Positions 44,820-53,191 are shown, counted from the stretch's first letter. The stretch is DNA of 64,000 nt from JBOGOC01 sp050747525 (GCA_050747525.1 JBOGOC010000086.1:1-64000), one strand, 5' to 3'. A program made the numbers and translations. The notes: generated from the sequence alone by a model not told the origin.

Positions 44820-45890
44820 TTACGGCTTTGCGGCGTTCAGAGTCGCAACCTTCAGCTCGTTACGGATCGATCGGACGCCCGTCACGGATCGGGCGACGTA
44901 GACGGCAGAGAGGTTTCTCTGCCAGGTGGGCACCGTGCCAGTCAGCCGCACGACGCCGTTCTTCACCTCGACGGTGATGTTGGCATGTTCCTGATCACCA
45001 TGGTCTTTCAGGGCCAGCTTCACGCCCTCCTGGATCTCCTCATCGCGTGCCTGGACCATATCGTGCTTCGCGGGTGACACCACCTCGATCTGGTTCTTCA
45101 CGTTCTTCACGCCGGTCACCTTTCGAGCGATCTCGGCAGCGGCTGATTTTGACTCCTGAGAGGGAGCCACGCCGAACAGAGTCACGACCCCGTCACGGCT
45201 ATCGACGTTGATGTCGGTGGCCGGGGTGCGGGAGTCAGCGGCCAGTTTCATCTTGGTGGCGGACGTGATCCACAGGTCACTGGTGACTTCGCCGACGTTG
45301 CGCTTGCCGTTGGCAGCCGTGGTGGTCTCATCCGTCCTGAAGTCCTCGTCGGAGAGCGTGTCGGGGACGTCCATCTCGGATGTGACGCGGAACACGCCAG
45401 GCTGGCTGGACGCGTAGTAGAGGGCGCGCTGGCTATCGTCAAGGGACGATGCCTTGCCGGCCAGCAGAACCACACCTTGGTCGACTGACTTCACGGACAG
45501 GCTGCTGTTGTCCAATGAACGGTCGGCCTTCATGCGCTTCTCGACGTCCATTTTGATGCGGTCGTCGGAAACCTTCATCATCGTCGGGGTCTTGGCAGGC
45601 GAGGCAACCTGAAGCAGGTTCCGCACGTCCTTCACCCCCTCGATCTTGCCGACTTCTTCCGCCGCGCGCGCTTTTTCCTTCTCGTCATGCACCGTGCCGT
45701 ACAGCGTCACGCGTCCATTGATTGTGTCCACGTTGATAGCCGTGCCCTTGACGTCCTGGGCGAGGTAGAGCGCGGTCTTCGACTTCATCGTGATCCAGGC
45801 ATCGGGACGTGAATGGCCGAACGCGGCGGCCGGCAGGAATAGAGCGGCCGCGGCGAATAGGGCATACGTGAGCAAGCGTTTCTTATGCAT
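44820..45890 (-). CDS. Exported protein with four BON domains (OsmY-like)
   Basis: This 356-aa protein has a signal peptide (residues 1-25). Four BON domains follow, each with an N-terminal helix and a core of the form INVDTINGRVTLYGTV, LSVKSVDQGVVLLAGKA, INVDSRDGVVTLFGVA and ITVEVKNGVVRLTGTV (about residues 30-100, 105-170, 200-270 and 280-350). BON domains bind phospholipid membranes; OsmY in E. coli is an envelope protein induced by osmotic stress. ATG 45890 follows GGAG. The promoter element at 45929-46003 is one of six nearly identical elements in this window. The role in envelope stress is inferred. Confidence 0.88.
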   Translation of the reverse strand: MHKKRLLTYALFAAAALFLPAAAFGHSRPDAWITMKSKTALYLAQDVKGTAINVDTINGRVTLYGTVHDEKEKARAAEEVGKIEGVKDVRNLLQVASPAKTPTMMKVSDDRIKMDVEKRMKADRSLDNSSLSVKSVDQGVVLLAGKASSLDDSQRALYYASSQPGVFRVTSEMDVPDTLSDEDFRTDETTTAANGKRNVGEVTSDLWITSATKMKLAADSRTPATDINVDSRDGVVTLFGVAPSQESKSAAAEIARKVTGVKNVKNQIEVVSPAKHDMVQARDEEIQEGVKLALKDHGDQEHANITVEVKNGVVRLTGTVPTWQRNLSAVYVARSVTGVRSIRNELKVATLNAAKP

Positions 45891-45928
45891 GGGAATCTCC
45901 ATCAGAGTGTCCATCGTTTCGATTCTGT

Positions 45929-46003
45929 GCCTCTCAGGTTCACACAGGGCGGAGAGGCGGTATGTCCGTCCACACCTGGATCTGGTCGTGAGAATCCCTG
46001 ACA
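45929..46003 (-). promoter_or_regulatory. Stress-island promoter element A (for BON gene)
   Basis: Minus-strand layout: TGTCAGGGATTC, then CCAGGTGTGG 22 bases after the first TCAGG, then CCCTGTGTGAA 32 bases further. The outer half-site is CCAGG instead of TCAGG. It ends 38 bases before the BON start. It shares exact spacing with elements B to F. Confidence 0.75.
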
Positions 46004-46040
46004 TCCCGAGAGGGACCGAATGCGGTGCAAAGGCTGCGGC

Positions 46041-46838
46041 CTAGTTATTCGGCCAGCGAGGGCTCGTCAGCTGGATTCGCCAGACGGGCCCCGTCGGATA
46101 CAGCGGTCCCTCGAACCTCACGAACGCCGGCACGTCGTCCATGAGGATCCAGACATGCTCGTCCGGCGGCATGCGCCCGAGCACCGTGGCGAAGAGCTCC
46201 AGCCAGATCCCGAGCTGTGGCTTCAGCACGTAATGGACCGCAGTCTTGGCCAGATCGCCGACCAGAACCTTCTGCTCGCCGGCCGGCGACACCGCCAGCT
46301 GGATGAGCCGGGGCTCGGGCGTGAAGGCCACGAAATGGACGGTCTCGCTCGCCCCCTTGGGGAGGTCCTTCACGACGCTGAGGAGCAGGCCGTTGTAGAC
46401 GTCGGGGGGCAGCTCGAGCGTCCCCTCGAACACTGCCTCCCGTCCGGTCTTGTGGGGCGTTGACTTCACGCGGTACTTCCCGGTGGAGCGCTCCAGCGAG
46501 ACCTCGATGTCCTCCGCGAACGCGGGCCCTCGCTGCAACATTCGATAGCTCTGCATCCTGTAGACGACTTGCTGGGTGAAGACCACCGACTCCTCGAGGA
46601 CGGATCCATCCTTGAAGCGGAACACCATCCGTTTCTCGATCTCTTCACCCCGGGCGACCTGGATCAGATCACCTTCCGCCACCAGCCTCCCGTCGATGGA
46701 GCGCAACGCCAGAAAGCCGTGGAGGGAACCCTCGACGAAGCGCACCGGGACCGGGGCGGCCACCAGCGCGCCCATCGCCGCCCCGACGACCAGAGCGACG
46801 ATCGACATTCTCACCAGCGATCTGGCTGTCCTCGCCAT
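46041..46838 (-). CDS. Exported protein of unknown function
   Basis: The 265-aa protein has an N-terminal hydrophobic segment (SIVALVVGAAMGALVAA) acting as signal or anchor, and a beta-rich mature part with FKDGSVLEESVVFTQQ, LERSTGKYRVKSTPH and DVPAFVRFEGPLYPTG. The layout resembles DUF3108-type periplasmic beta proteins, but I cannot name the family. The upstream EF-hand gene ends at 46842; the start ATG at 46838 nearly abuts it, so they are probably co-transcribed from element B. Confidence 0.6.
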   Translation of the reverse strand: MARTARSLVRMSIVALVVGAAMGALVAAPVPVRFVEGSLHGFLALRSIDGRLVAEGDLIQVARGEEIEKRMVFRFKDGSVLEESVVFTQQVVYRMQSYRMLQRGPAFAEDIEVSLERSTGKYRVKSTPHKTGREAVFEGTLELPPDVYNGLLLSVVKDLPKGASETVHFVAFTPEPRLIQLAVSPAGEQKVLVGDLAKTAVHYVLKPQLGIWLELFATVLGRMPPDEHVWILMDDVPAFVRFEGPLYPTGPVWRIQLTSPRWPNN

Positions 46839-46841
46839 CAC

Positions 46842-47594
46842 CTAGTTCACTCCGACGAACTCTGCGAGGCTGAGCTGGCCATCATGGTTGTCATCCAGAC
46901 GCCAGAACGCCTTCTTGTCGCCGTGCCATTCGGGAAAGTCCAGCCGGCCGTTATGGTCTCGATCCAGTCCGCTGAAGATCTGCTCGAGGTCGTCAGAGCG
47001 CTTGATGAACTCCTCGCGCTTCAGCTTGCGGTCCGCATTCGTGTCGAGCCGCGCGAATGACCGCTTGTCACCCTTCCACTCGCTCCGAGAGAGCATGCCG
47101 TTGCCGTTCACGTCAAACACGTAGAACAGGGCTTTGCGTGCCTCGCTCACATTCAGGAACTCGCCGCGGCTCATCGCGCCGTCGTCGTTGCCATCGAGAG
47201 CGTCGAAGTCACTGCGATCGCCGTCCCATTCGCCGAGGGAGATCAGAGTGTTCCCATCGCGGTCGAGTCGCGTGAAGTGTGCATACTGGTCTTCAGGAAG
47301 ACTAGCCGCGTTCGCATCCGTGTCCGAGCTGCGGCAAGATTCAACGTCGGCTCCTGACTCGGCGCCCGCGATCACTCCGTCTCCGTTCCTGTCGTGCATC
47401 GAGAAGGAGCGCTCACTGCCGTGCCACTCGGCTCGCGTGACCCTGCCATCGTTGTTGCGGTCGAGTCCCCTGAATCGCGTCGGCCAGTCCTTCCCGTTGT
47501 CGGCGTGATCCTTTACGGTGGCGCCCGACAGAAACGCCAGGGCGGCGATCAGAGAGATGCAGAAGGACCATTTCGAAGCTCTGCGTGGATCCAT
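46842..47594 (-). CDS. Exported EF-hand protein with about eight calcium-binding loops
   Basis: This is a 250-aa protein with an N-terminal hydrophobic segment (FCISLIAALAFLSGA). At least eight EF-hand-like loops follow, starting DRNNDGRVTRAEW, DRNGDGVIAGAE, DRDGNTLISLGEW, DGNDDGAMSRGEF, DVNGNGMLSRSEW, DTNADRKLKREEF, DRDHNGRLDFPEW and DDNHDGQLSLAEF, roughly 24-30 residues apart. Most retain Asp/Asn at loop positions 1, 3 and 5 and Glu at position 12. AGGAGAG lies six bases before ATG 47594. It probably binds calcium in the periplasm or at the surface. Confidence 0.85.
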   Translation of the reverse strand: MDPRRASKWSFCISLIAALAFLSGATVKDHADNGKDWPTRFRGLDRNNDGRVTRAEWHGSERSFSMHDRNGDGVIAGAESGADVESCRSSDTDANAASLPEDQYAHFTRLDRDGNTLISLGEWDGDRSDFDALDGNDDGAMSRGEFLNVSEARKALFYVFDVNGNGMLSRSEWKGDKRSFARLDTNADRKLKREEFIKRSDDLEQIFSGLDRDHNGRLDFPEWHGDKKAFWRLDDNHDGQLSLAEFVGVN

Positions 47595-47637
47595 CACACT
47601 CTCCTCATGAGGCGGCGTAAGGCTTCATCGAAGGTCG

Positions 47638-47886
47638 TCACTGCTTGTCCGAGATGGTTCCCTGGGTGGACTTGGATTGTCCGAGGACCAGCAACGCGAG
47701 CCCGCTGAGCAGCGCGATGCCGCCCACGATGGGAGGCATGAGCAGCGTGCTGGTCTTCAGGGTGGTGACCTGCCGTGGGCCTGGATCGAGGGCCGTCCCG
47801 CGAATCTTGTGGATGATGCCCTGGTAGGTCAGAATCATGACGCCCACAGCCATGAGAAAGCCGGCCAGGAGTGTTCTTGCTTTCAT
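47638..47886 (-). CDS. Small two-span membrane protein
   Basis: The 82-aa protein has two hydrophobic segments (LLAGFLMAVGVMILTYQ and VGGIALLSGLALLVLG) separated by about 25 polar residues. It resembles in layout the protein at 52961-53191 (also two spans with a short extracytoplasmic loop). Both may be DUF3185-like, but this is a guess. It lies downstream of promoter element B and of the M48-tail fragment. GAGGAGAC upstream of ATG 47886 supports the start. Confidence 0.6.
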   Translation of the reverse strand: MKARTLLAGFLMAVGVMILTYQGIIHKIRGTALDPGPRQVTTLKTSTLLMPPIVGGIALLSGLALLVLGQSKSTQGTISDKQ

Positions 47887-47898
47887 GTCAGTGTCTCC

Positions 47899-47979
47899 TC
47901 AAGACCCTTCGTGCCTGGATCCCGGAGCGATGAACAGCGCATAGAAGACATGCTCGTCCGTCAGCAGCTTGCCTGAACC
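47899..47979 (-). pseudogene. C-terminal fragment of an M48-type protease gene
   Basis: Minus-strand codons around 47917-47967 read LLTDEHVFYALFIAPGS, followed by RHEGS and a stop. The intact M48 gene (53371-54918) ends with ALPDEHVIYALFIAPAA; the DNA is also nearly identical over about 50 bases. Upstream it runs directly into promoter element B with no protease sequence. It is interpreted as the tail left after deletion of a second M48 gene. Confidence 0.6.
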
Positions 47980-47983
47980 AGGC

Positions 47984-48058
47984 GCTTTACACCTTCGCAC
48001 GGCAAACGTCAGCCGAACGTCGGGTCGCACCTGAATCCGTCTGTCAGAATCCCTGACG
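47984..48058 (-). promoter_or_regulatory. Stress-island promoter element B
   Basis: CGTCAGGGATTC, then TCAGGTGCGA 22 bases downstream of the first TCAGG, then CCGTGCGAAGGTGTA 32 bases further. It lies about 100 bases before the small membrane protein start at 47886, with the M48 tail between. Confidence 0.75.
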
Positions 48059-48255
48059 GCGTGAGAGAGTCCTGAGAGATAGAGAGCCTCGGAGAGGGTG
48101 AGCACTCGCAGGCCTGTCGGCTCAGGGCTCACGGCACGTCCGTCAGGTGTTCCCACCCGCGGATTCAGGCGAGGCCCGACACTCGGCCGTGCTGCGCCGT
48201 GTCATCGTTGTGATCCCAGCCAGAGCGCTGGCTCGTTATGTGAAGGTATCCGAAA

Positions 48256-48675
48256 ATGCGACCTCGAGAACCCGCGGCTGAAGGTCCGGACCCCCTGGAA
48301 GACTTGCGCCTGCTGCTCGCCGAACCCGGCAAGCCGCTGAGCGCTCACTCTTTGCTCTTGACCCTGAGCCGTATCCTGAGCCTTTCCCGCAACGAGGCGA
48401 AGCTGCAGCGTGGCGAGGGGTACATGTCGGAAGTGCTCGAGAAATGGCCACGCTGGAATCGTCAGGTGGCCACAATGCGGTCAGAGACCATGAACTCCCG
48501 GCTGAGCGTTGATCGTCGGGTCGCCTGCATCCTTAGGTCGCTGCCCAGGTCAGGGATCGTCGAGAAGCTTCCTTCCTTCGTGCAGCAGTGGATGCAGGCG
48601 CTCGCCGGGATCCGCCGGCGGGAGTCGACCCTTCTTCAGAGGGCGTTCACTCTCGATCTTGGAGGCGAAGCTTGA
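48256..48675 (+). CDS. Basic helical protein of unknown function
   Basis: The 139-aa protein is rich in L, R and S (SLLLTLSRILSLSRNEAKLQ; RVACILRSLPRSGIVEKLPS). No signal peptide, membrane span or known motif is recognised. AAGG before ATG 48256 supports translation. The next gene (desaturase) starts 31 bases after its stop, so they may be co-transcribed. Confidence 0.5.
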   Translation: MRPREPAAEGPDPLEDLRLLLAEPGKPLSAHSLLLTLSRILSLSRNEAKLQRGEGYMSEVLEKWPRWNRQVATMRSETMNSRLSVDRRVACILRSLPRSGIVEKLPSFVQQWMQALAGIRRRESTLLQRAFTLDLGGEA

Positions 48676-48706
48676 CCGGCTCCGCTTCGGGGAGTGTGAG
48701 AAAGAG

Positions 48707-49819
48707 GTGCCTTCCGAGGAGTTGAACGCGACTGTCTCCCGGCCAGATACGCGTGGAGACGTACTGGTGACGAAGCCCTGGATGAAGGTGATCGCGGAAC
48801 ACCGGAAGCCGACGCTGCGGCGCAGCGTATGGCAGATCGTGAACACCCTTGCCTCGTACTTCGCTCTCTGGGGGCTGATGATCTGGACCGTCGAGGTTTC
48901 CTACGGGGTGACGCTGGCGCTTGCCGTCGTTGCGGCCGGGTTCCTGGCGCGCACCTTCATCATTTTTCATGATTGCGGACACGGTTCCTTCTTCGGATCC
49001 CGCCGCGCCAACGATGGCCTGGGGTTCATCACGGGCGTCCTGACGTTCACACCGTACGGCCAATGGCGGTATCTGCACGCGCTGCATCACGCGACCTCCG
49101 GCGACCTGGATCGGCGAGGCCCGGGCGACATCTGGACGTTGACGGTGCAGGAGTATCTCGAGGCCTCCAGGGGGAAGCGCTTTGCCTATCGCCTGGCCAG
49201 GAATCCCTTCGTGCTGTTCGTCCTCGCGCCGTTCTACGTGTTCCTGATCCAGCATAGATTCCCATCGCGCCTGGTGAAGAAGCGGGATCGCAGGGAGGTG
49301 CACTGGACGAACGCGGCGCTCCTGGCGATCGTGCTCCTGATGAGTCTGACCATCGGCCTCAAGGCGTACCTGCTCATTCAATTTCCCGTGATCATGTTTG
49401 CCGGGGTGGTGGGAGTCTGGCTGTTCTACATCCAGCATCAGTTCGAAGGCGTCTATTGGGAAAGGCGCGCGAAGTGGCGGTTTACTGATGCGGCCCTCCG
49501 CGGCAGCTCCTTCTACAGGCTGCCCAAGGTCCTGCAGTGGTTCACCGGCAACATAGGATTTCACCACATTCATCACCTGAGCCCCGCCATACCGAACTAC
49601 AACCTCGAGAAGTGCCACAAGGGGGACCTGATGTTTCAGAGCGTCAAGCAGGTCACGCTCTGGTCCGGCATGAGGGCACTCTCGTTCCGCCTCTGGGATG
49701 AGCGACGCAAGGAGCTCGTGGGTTACGGAGCCCTTCGCCGCAGAAGGGCTTCGCGGGCTGAGTCCGAAGGGTCAAGTCAATTCAGGGAATTCCTGAAACC
49801 CGGGTCGGGAATAACCTGA
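48707..49819 (+). CDS. Fatty-acid desaturase (membrane di-iron type)
   Basis: This 370-aa protein has three histidine boxes: HDCGHGS (about residue 86), HALHHA (about 122) and GFHHIHHLSP (about 287), which bind the di-iron centre. Four hydrophobic segments lie between them (LASYFALWGLMIWTVEV; LALAVVAAGFLARTFII; FVLFVLAPFYVFLI; AYLLIQFPVIMFAGVVGVW). It would introduce a double bond into acyl chains of membrane lipids, consistent with a membrane-stress island. The start is uncertain: GTG 48707 after GAAAGAG is chosen; ATG 48782 is an alternative. Confidence 0.85.
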   Translation: MPSEELNATVSRPDTRGDVLVTKPWMKVIAEHRKPTLRRSVWQIVNTLASYFALWGLMIWTVEVSYGVTLALAVVAAGFLARTFIIFHDCGHGSFFGSRRANDGLGFITGVLTFTPYGQWRYLHALHHATSGDLDRRGPGDIWTLTVQEYLEASRGKRFAYRLARNPFVLFVLAPFYVFLIQHRFPSRLVKKRDRREVHWTNAALLAIVLLMSLTIGLKAYLLIQFPVIMFAGVVGVWLFYIQHQFEGVYWERRAKWRFTDAALRGSSFYRLPKVLQWFTGNIGFHHIHHLSPAIPNYNLEKCHKGDLMFQSVKQVTLWSGMRALSFRLWDERRKELVGYGALRRRRASRAESEGSSQFREFLKPGSGIT

Positions 49820-49853
49820 CGCGTGGATTCACGCCCACCGGGTGAAGCAGGGA

Positions 49854-49859
49854 TAGAAT
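49854..49859 (+). promoter_or_regulatory. TAGAAT -10-like box eight bases before the radical SAM gene
   Basis: TAGAAT at 49854-49859 is followed by TGGCACAT and ATG 49868. A transcript would start within about one to two bases of the ATG. It is the plus-strand counterpart of the boxes at 214-219 and 13040-13045. Confidence 0.4.
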
Positions 49860-49867
49860 TGGCACAT

Positions 49868-51442
49868 ATGACCCCTGTCCGGCGACCCGGAGTGCTCCTG
49901 ATCGAGCCCGACATCAACCCGGTCACCCGTCGCTTCAGCCTCCCGAACATCGCGAACTATCCTCCGCTCCCGCAGGCACGGCTCGCCGGCCAGCTCGAGC
50001 AAGCGGAGTCCGTGGAAATCGCGGATCTCCGTATCGCGGGCGAAAAGGAGCGACTGCTGGAGCGGATCCGCCGCGATCCGCCCGGCCTCGCGGGGATCTC
50101 TCTCACCTTCACGTCGAACGGGGACGAAGCCATCGAGGTGGCCGCGGCAATCCGACGCGTCTCCCCCGCGACCACCATCGTCCTCGGAGGGACCGCTCCC
50201 TCGGAAGATCCCGCGTCATTCTGGGATTCGGCAACGGATCTGATCTGCTTCCGTAACGGAGACGCCCCCTTTGCGGCGCTGGCCGCCGAGATTCGCGAAG
50301 CGGGGCGGGCCCCGGCGCGATTCCCCGGCTTCTTCCATCGCGACGATGGGCGCTGGGTCCTCGATCCGGGCCCCCCCGCAGCGCCCCTGGCGAGCCTGAG
50401 ACCCTACGCCTGGCATCTTCTTCCCAAACGCTACTGGCGCGAATACTTTCAAGGTCTGCGGCCCACCGGAATGGGCCAGACGAGCGAGGGGTGCCCCTAC
50501 GATTGCACCTTCTGCTCCGTCTGGAAGACGCACGGGCGAAAGGTGTCGGTGGCTTCTCTCACGAACGTGCAGCACGACTTCGTTTCCCTGCCCGGCGCCA
50601 TCCGCGCCTTCTTCTTCGCGGACGACATCTGGATGCAGGCCAGCGAGCGGCAGATCCAGGAACTTTACGATCCGCTCCTGGAATGGATGGCCTCGGACTT
50701 CCTTCCGCGCCGTCGCGATTTCTGGTTGACGGTGGAGACCCGGACGGATCTCTACCTGCGCCAGGAACCCCGCTTCAAGGCGTGGATCCGGCGCGGGGGA
50801 CTGAAGAGAATCCTGTTCGGCGTCGAGGCGGTGACGGACGAGCAGCTCAGGAGCTTCAGCAAGCGCAACAGTGTCGACAAGAATACCGAGGCGATCCGTC
50901 GTGCCGCGGAGGCCGGAGCTGTCGTGACGGCGCAGTTCGTCATCCCGTGCGACGCGACGCGCGCCTACTTCGACGAGATGGTCCGGTTCCTGGAGATCCA
51001 TCGGCGCTGGATCAGGACGTCCAACTTCACCGTCGCGACCCCGCTTCCCGGGACCGACCTCTACACGGAATCCCTGAAGGAGTCTCCGGAGCTGGCCGAC
51101 AGGAAAGCGATCTCGCACCCGGCCTTCTCGCTCTTCACCGCACTGACGCCCACCCACCTCGACGTCCGCGAATTCTACGAGCAGGTGGCGCGGGTGTTCC
51201 GGGCCGCGAACCAGGTGCGCTTCAGCCGCAGCGCCGCGCGGCAGGTCTTCCGTATGGTGGTTCAATCTCCCTGGCTGATTCGCCGCCTGACCAGGGCCCC
51301 GATGGCCCTGCGCGCACTGACCGATCCGGGCACCTTCCTCGATGTCCACCGGCTGGTCCAGGGTGACCGTCTCCTCCGACCGCGTCCGCTGGCCTCGCGG
51401 GACCCCGGCCGCATCACGGACGCCCGAGGAGCCCCGTCTTGA
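49868..51442 (+). CDS. B12-binding-domain radical SAM protein
   Basis: The 524-aa protein has an N-terminal Rossmann-like cobalamin-type domain (about residues 1-140: GLAGISLTFTSNGDEAIEVA, VLGGTAPSEDP). The radical SAM core follows, with the iron-sulfur triad CPYDCTFC (about residue 216), GVEAVTDEQL and FVIPCDATRAYF. The C-terminal part is helical (TPTHLDVREFYEQVARVF). The DXHXXG B12 motif is absent from the N-domain, so cobalamin may bind base-off differently or not at all. The substrate is unknown; related proteins methylate or rearrange lipids and tetrapyrroles. It ends convergent with the chalcone-isomerase-like gene, overlapping it by 29 bases. Confidence 0.8.
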   Translation: MTPVRRPGVLLIEPDINPVTRRFSLPNIANYPPLPQARLAGQLEQAESVEIADLRIAGEKERLLERIRRDPPGLAGISLTFTSNGDEAIEVAAAIRRVSPATTIVLGGTAPSEDPASFWDSATDLICFRNGDAPFAALAAEIREAGRAPARFPGFFHRDDGRWVLDPGPPAAPLASLRPYAWHLLPKRYWREYFQGLRPTGMGQTSEGCPYDCTFCSVWKTHGRKVSVASLTNVQHDFVSLPGAIRAFFFADDIWMQASERQIQELYDPLLEWMASDFLPRRRDFWLTVETRTDLYLRQEPRFKAWIRRGGLKRILFGVEAVTDEQLRSFSKRNSVDKNTEAIRRAAEAGAVVTAQFVIPCDATRAYFDEMVRFLEIHRRWIRTSNFTVATPLPGTDLYTESLKESPELADRKAISHPAFSLFTALTPTHLDVREFYEQVARVFRAANQVRFSRSAARQVFRMVVQSPWLIRRLTRAPMALRALTDPGTFLDVHRLVQGDRLLRPRPLASRDPGRITDARGAPS

Positions 51443-51989
51443 GGGTCTGGTTGGGTGGTCTGGCGCCCAGCCAGACGCCGAACAGGACGCGGGCGAAGTC
51501 GGCGCCGGCGATCGTGCCTCTGGTCTCGCCCCTGATTTCCACGACGACACCTTTCCCGGGCAGGTAAGTCAGCATCATCTCGTCTCCCGTTCTGACGGTG
51601 TCCGGCATCCATGCGTGAAGCGTTGCGATGCGATCCTGCAGAGCGGCGAAATCGTCGTTTGCCTTGAAGCACTCATCCCACTCCTTGAGCATCCTTGTGC
51701 GGCCGACAGGGCGGAGGAACACAAAGACGAGCCGCTTCGGGAGCTCGGCACGGAGGATGGCGCCGGCATCGGCAGACTCAGCCTCCAGGTAGAGTCCCGC
51801 GACGTACACCTTGATCTTGAGCCATGTCGCCTCGCGCAGGCCCATCCCATTGAGCACGAGTGTCGACTCATCGATGGTTGTCTGGTCGGGCAGGGTGATT
51901 CCGGCCAGCTGCCCGGCCCATGCAGGCGACGTGAGGCACGCCGTCAGGAACGCCGCGAGCGCCGTTCGCGCACCGGGTGAGCAACTCAT
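51414..51989 (-). CDS. Chalcone isomerase-like family protein
   Basis: The 191-aa protein has a signal peptide (residues 1-25, ending SPAWAG) and one domain. The start of the domain is LAGITLPDQTTIDESTLVLNG and includes LREATWLKIKVYVAGLYLEA and FLRPVGRTRMLKEWDECFK. This is the typical bacterial periplasmic chalcone-isomerase-like fold (Chalcone_3 type), with no known enzymatic activity. Members often sit near lipid-related genes. It ends within the last codons of the radical SAM gene on the opposite strand. Confidence 0.82.
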   Translation of the reverse strand: MSCSPGARTALAAFLTACLTSPAWAGQLAGITLPDQTTIDESTLVLNGMGLREATWLKIKVYVAGLYLEAESADAGAILRAELPKRLVFVFLRPVGRTRMLKEWDECFKANDDFAALQDRIATLHAWMPDTVRTGDEMMLTYLPGKGVVVEIRGETRGTIAGADFARVLFGVWLGARPPNQTLKTGLLGRP

Positions 51990-52005
51990 GGACCCGGCTC
52001 CCCAT

Positions 52006-52036
52006 GAAAAGAGGCCCCGGGGGGTTGCCCGGGGCC
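52006..52036 (-). terminator. Intrinsic terminator after the glycine-zipper lipoprotein gene
   Basis: GGCCCCGGG (52028-52036 read on the minus strand) pairs with 52013-52021 around a six-base loop, followed on the minus strand by CTCTTTTC. It is a classic stem plus T-run, 11 bases past the stop at 52048. Confidence 0.75.
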
Positions 52037-52047
52037 CAATGAGCGTG

Positions 52048-52716
52048 CTACGAGCGAGCCACCTGGTGGGGGAGCTGGATCGACTGCTCGAGCCTGATCC
52101 CGAACGGGGTGTCAGCCGGAATGATCGCCTGCTCCCTTTCCCTTCCCATCACCACGGCTGTTCCGACGCCGCCGCCGACGATGGCGCCGATCACCGCGCC
52201 TTTGGTGTCCTTCCCCAGGATGCGCCCGAGCAACGCGCCGCCCGCCGCGGACCCACCGATAATCGCCGTGTTGCGGCCCTTCTTGGATGCGCTGACTTCC
52301 TGGAAGGAGCCCACGATGTGGGTCCGATATCCGGTTGCCAGCCTGAGCGTACCGAATGACACGGCGAGCGTCGCCTTGCCCGCGCCTTTGGGGGCCGGCG
52401 AAGCGTCCGTGACCTTTCCTTCGATCGTGCTGCCGGCGGGGATCACTTCGCGATTCTCCACCACGATGGGCTCCACGACCGTGGCCGTGAAGGCATCACC
52501 CGCGTTGCTCGTCTCCGAGCTCAGCGTCGTGTCGAGCGCCAGCATCAGCTCGGTGCCGGCCGGTATGTCGACCATGTGAGCCTGCGGCGTCGTGGCCGCA
52601 GGCTGATACGCTGTGGAGCCTGACTGAGTCGACTCGACCTGCGCCTGGTCAATCCCCCCACAGGCGGCCAGGAGGATCCCGGCAGCCAGACAGGTCATTA
52701 AGTGAAGCGGCTTCAT
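52048..52716 (-). CDS. Glycine-zipper lipoprotein
   Basis: This 222-aa protein has a lipoprotein signal (LAAGILLAACGG, Cys at about residue 18). A beta domain (about 50-150: VDIPAGTELMLALDTTLSSE, VIPAGSTIEGKVTDAS) and a glycine-zipper hairpin (about 162-200: AIIGGSAAGGALLGRILG, AVIGAIVGGGVGTAVVMG) follow. It shares the whole domain order with the protein at 5689-6336. GAGAGGTG precedes ATG 52716. It is preceded by promoter element C with an 83-base leader, and followed by a T-run terminator. Confidence 0.82.
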   Translation of the reverse strand: MKPLHLMTCLAAGILLAACGGIDQAQVESTQSGSTAYQPAATTPQAHMVDIPAGTELMLALDTTLSSETSNAGDAFTATVVEPIVVENREVIPAGSTIEGKVTDASPAPKGAGKATLAVSFGTLRLATGYRTHIVGSFQEVSASKKGRNTAIIGGSAAGGALLGRILGKDTKGAVIGAIVGGGVGTAVVMGREREQAIIPADTPFGIRLEQSIQLPHQVARS

Positions 52717-52798
52717 TGAACACCTCTCATGGACAGTCAAGACATTGATGCTTCCAGACACGACCGGAGGCGGGCGGCACCTTCCCGCCTGCCCCTGC

Positions 52799-52873
52799 GT
52801 TGTACACCTTCGCACAGGGCATGGTTGTCGCACGTCGGGCCGCACCTGAACTGGCCCGTGAGAATCCCTGACG
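52799..52873 (-). promoter_or_regulatory. Stress-island promoter element C
   Basis: CGTCAGGGATTC, then TTCAGGTGCGG with the second TCAGG exactly 22 bases after the first, then CCCTGTGCGAAGGTGTACA with CTGTG 32 bases further. It is the element closest to the consensus. Confidence 0.8.
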
Positions 52874-52960
52874 GGGACAAACGTGCAGACGAAGCGGGAG
52901 AGCGAGGAAAGGGGGCTGCGCGCCGGGTCGCAGTGGAGACGGGCGCGCAGCTACAGAAAG

Positions 52961-53191
52961 TCAGCTGACCGACAGCTTCTTCATGGGAGCGAGCAGCAGG
53001 AGACCGCCGGCTGCGATCGCCACGACACCGGCCCAAAGGGGAATATTCACGGTCTCCTTGTCCTTGACGGAGAATTCGATTGGACCCACCGTCGCATTAT
53101 GGGATTCCTTGGTGAAGCTGAACTTGCCTATGGCCAGACCCAGAACACCGGCAAGGATCAGGCCGATCGCCAGAAGCTTGATTGCGCTCAT
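52961..53191 (-). CDS. Small two-span membrane protein
   Basis: The 76-aa protein has two hydrophobic segments (LLAIGLILAGVLGLAIG and PLWAGVVAIAAGGLLLL) and a polar central loop (FTKESHNATVGPIEFS). It sits just downstream of the lmo0937-type protein and the M48 protease. It resembles in layout the small protein at 47638-47886. AGGAGG lies at a good distance before ATG 53191. Confidence 0.65.
   Translation of the reverse strand: MSAIKLLAIGLILAGVLGLAIGKFSFTKESHNATVGPIEFSVKDKETVNIPLWAGVVAIAAGGLLLLAPMKKLSVS

Noticed and set aside
49776..49812. AATTCAGGGAATTCCTGA as a seventh copy of the stress-island element
   Set aside because: Only the GGAATTCCTGA half is present; the second half-site and the CTGTG block are missing, and it lies in the end of the desaturase gene.
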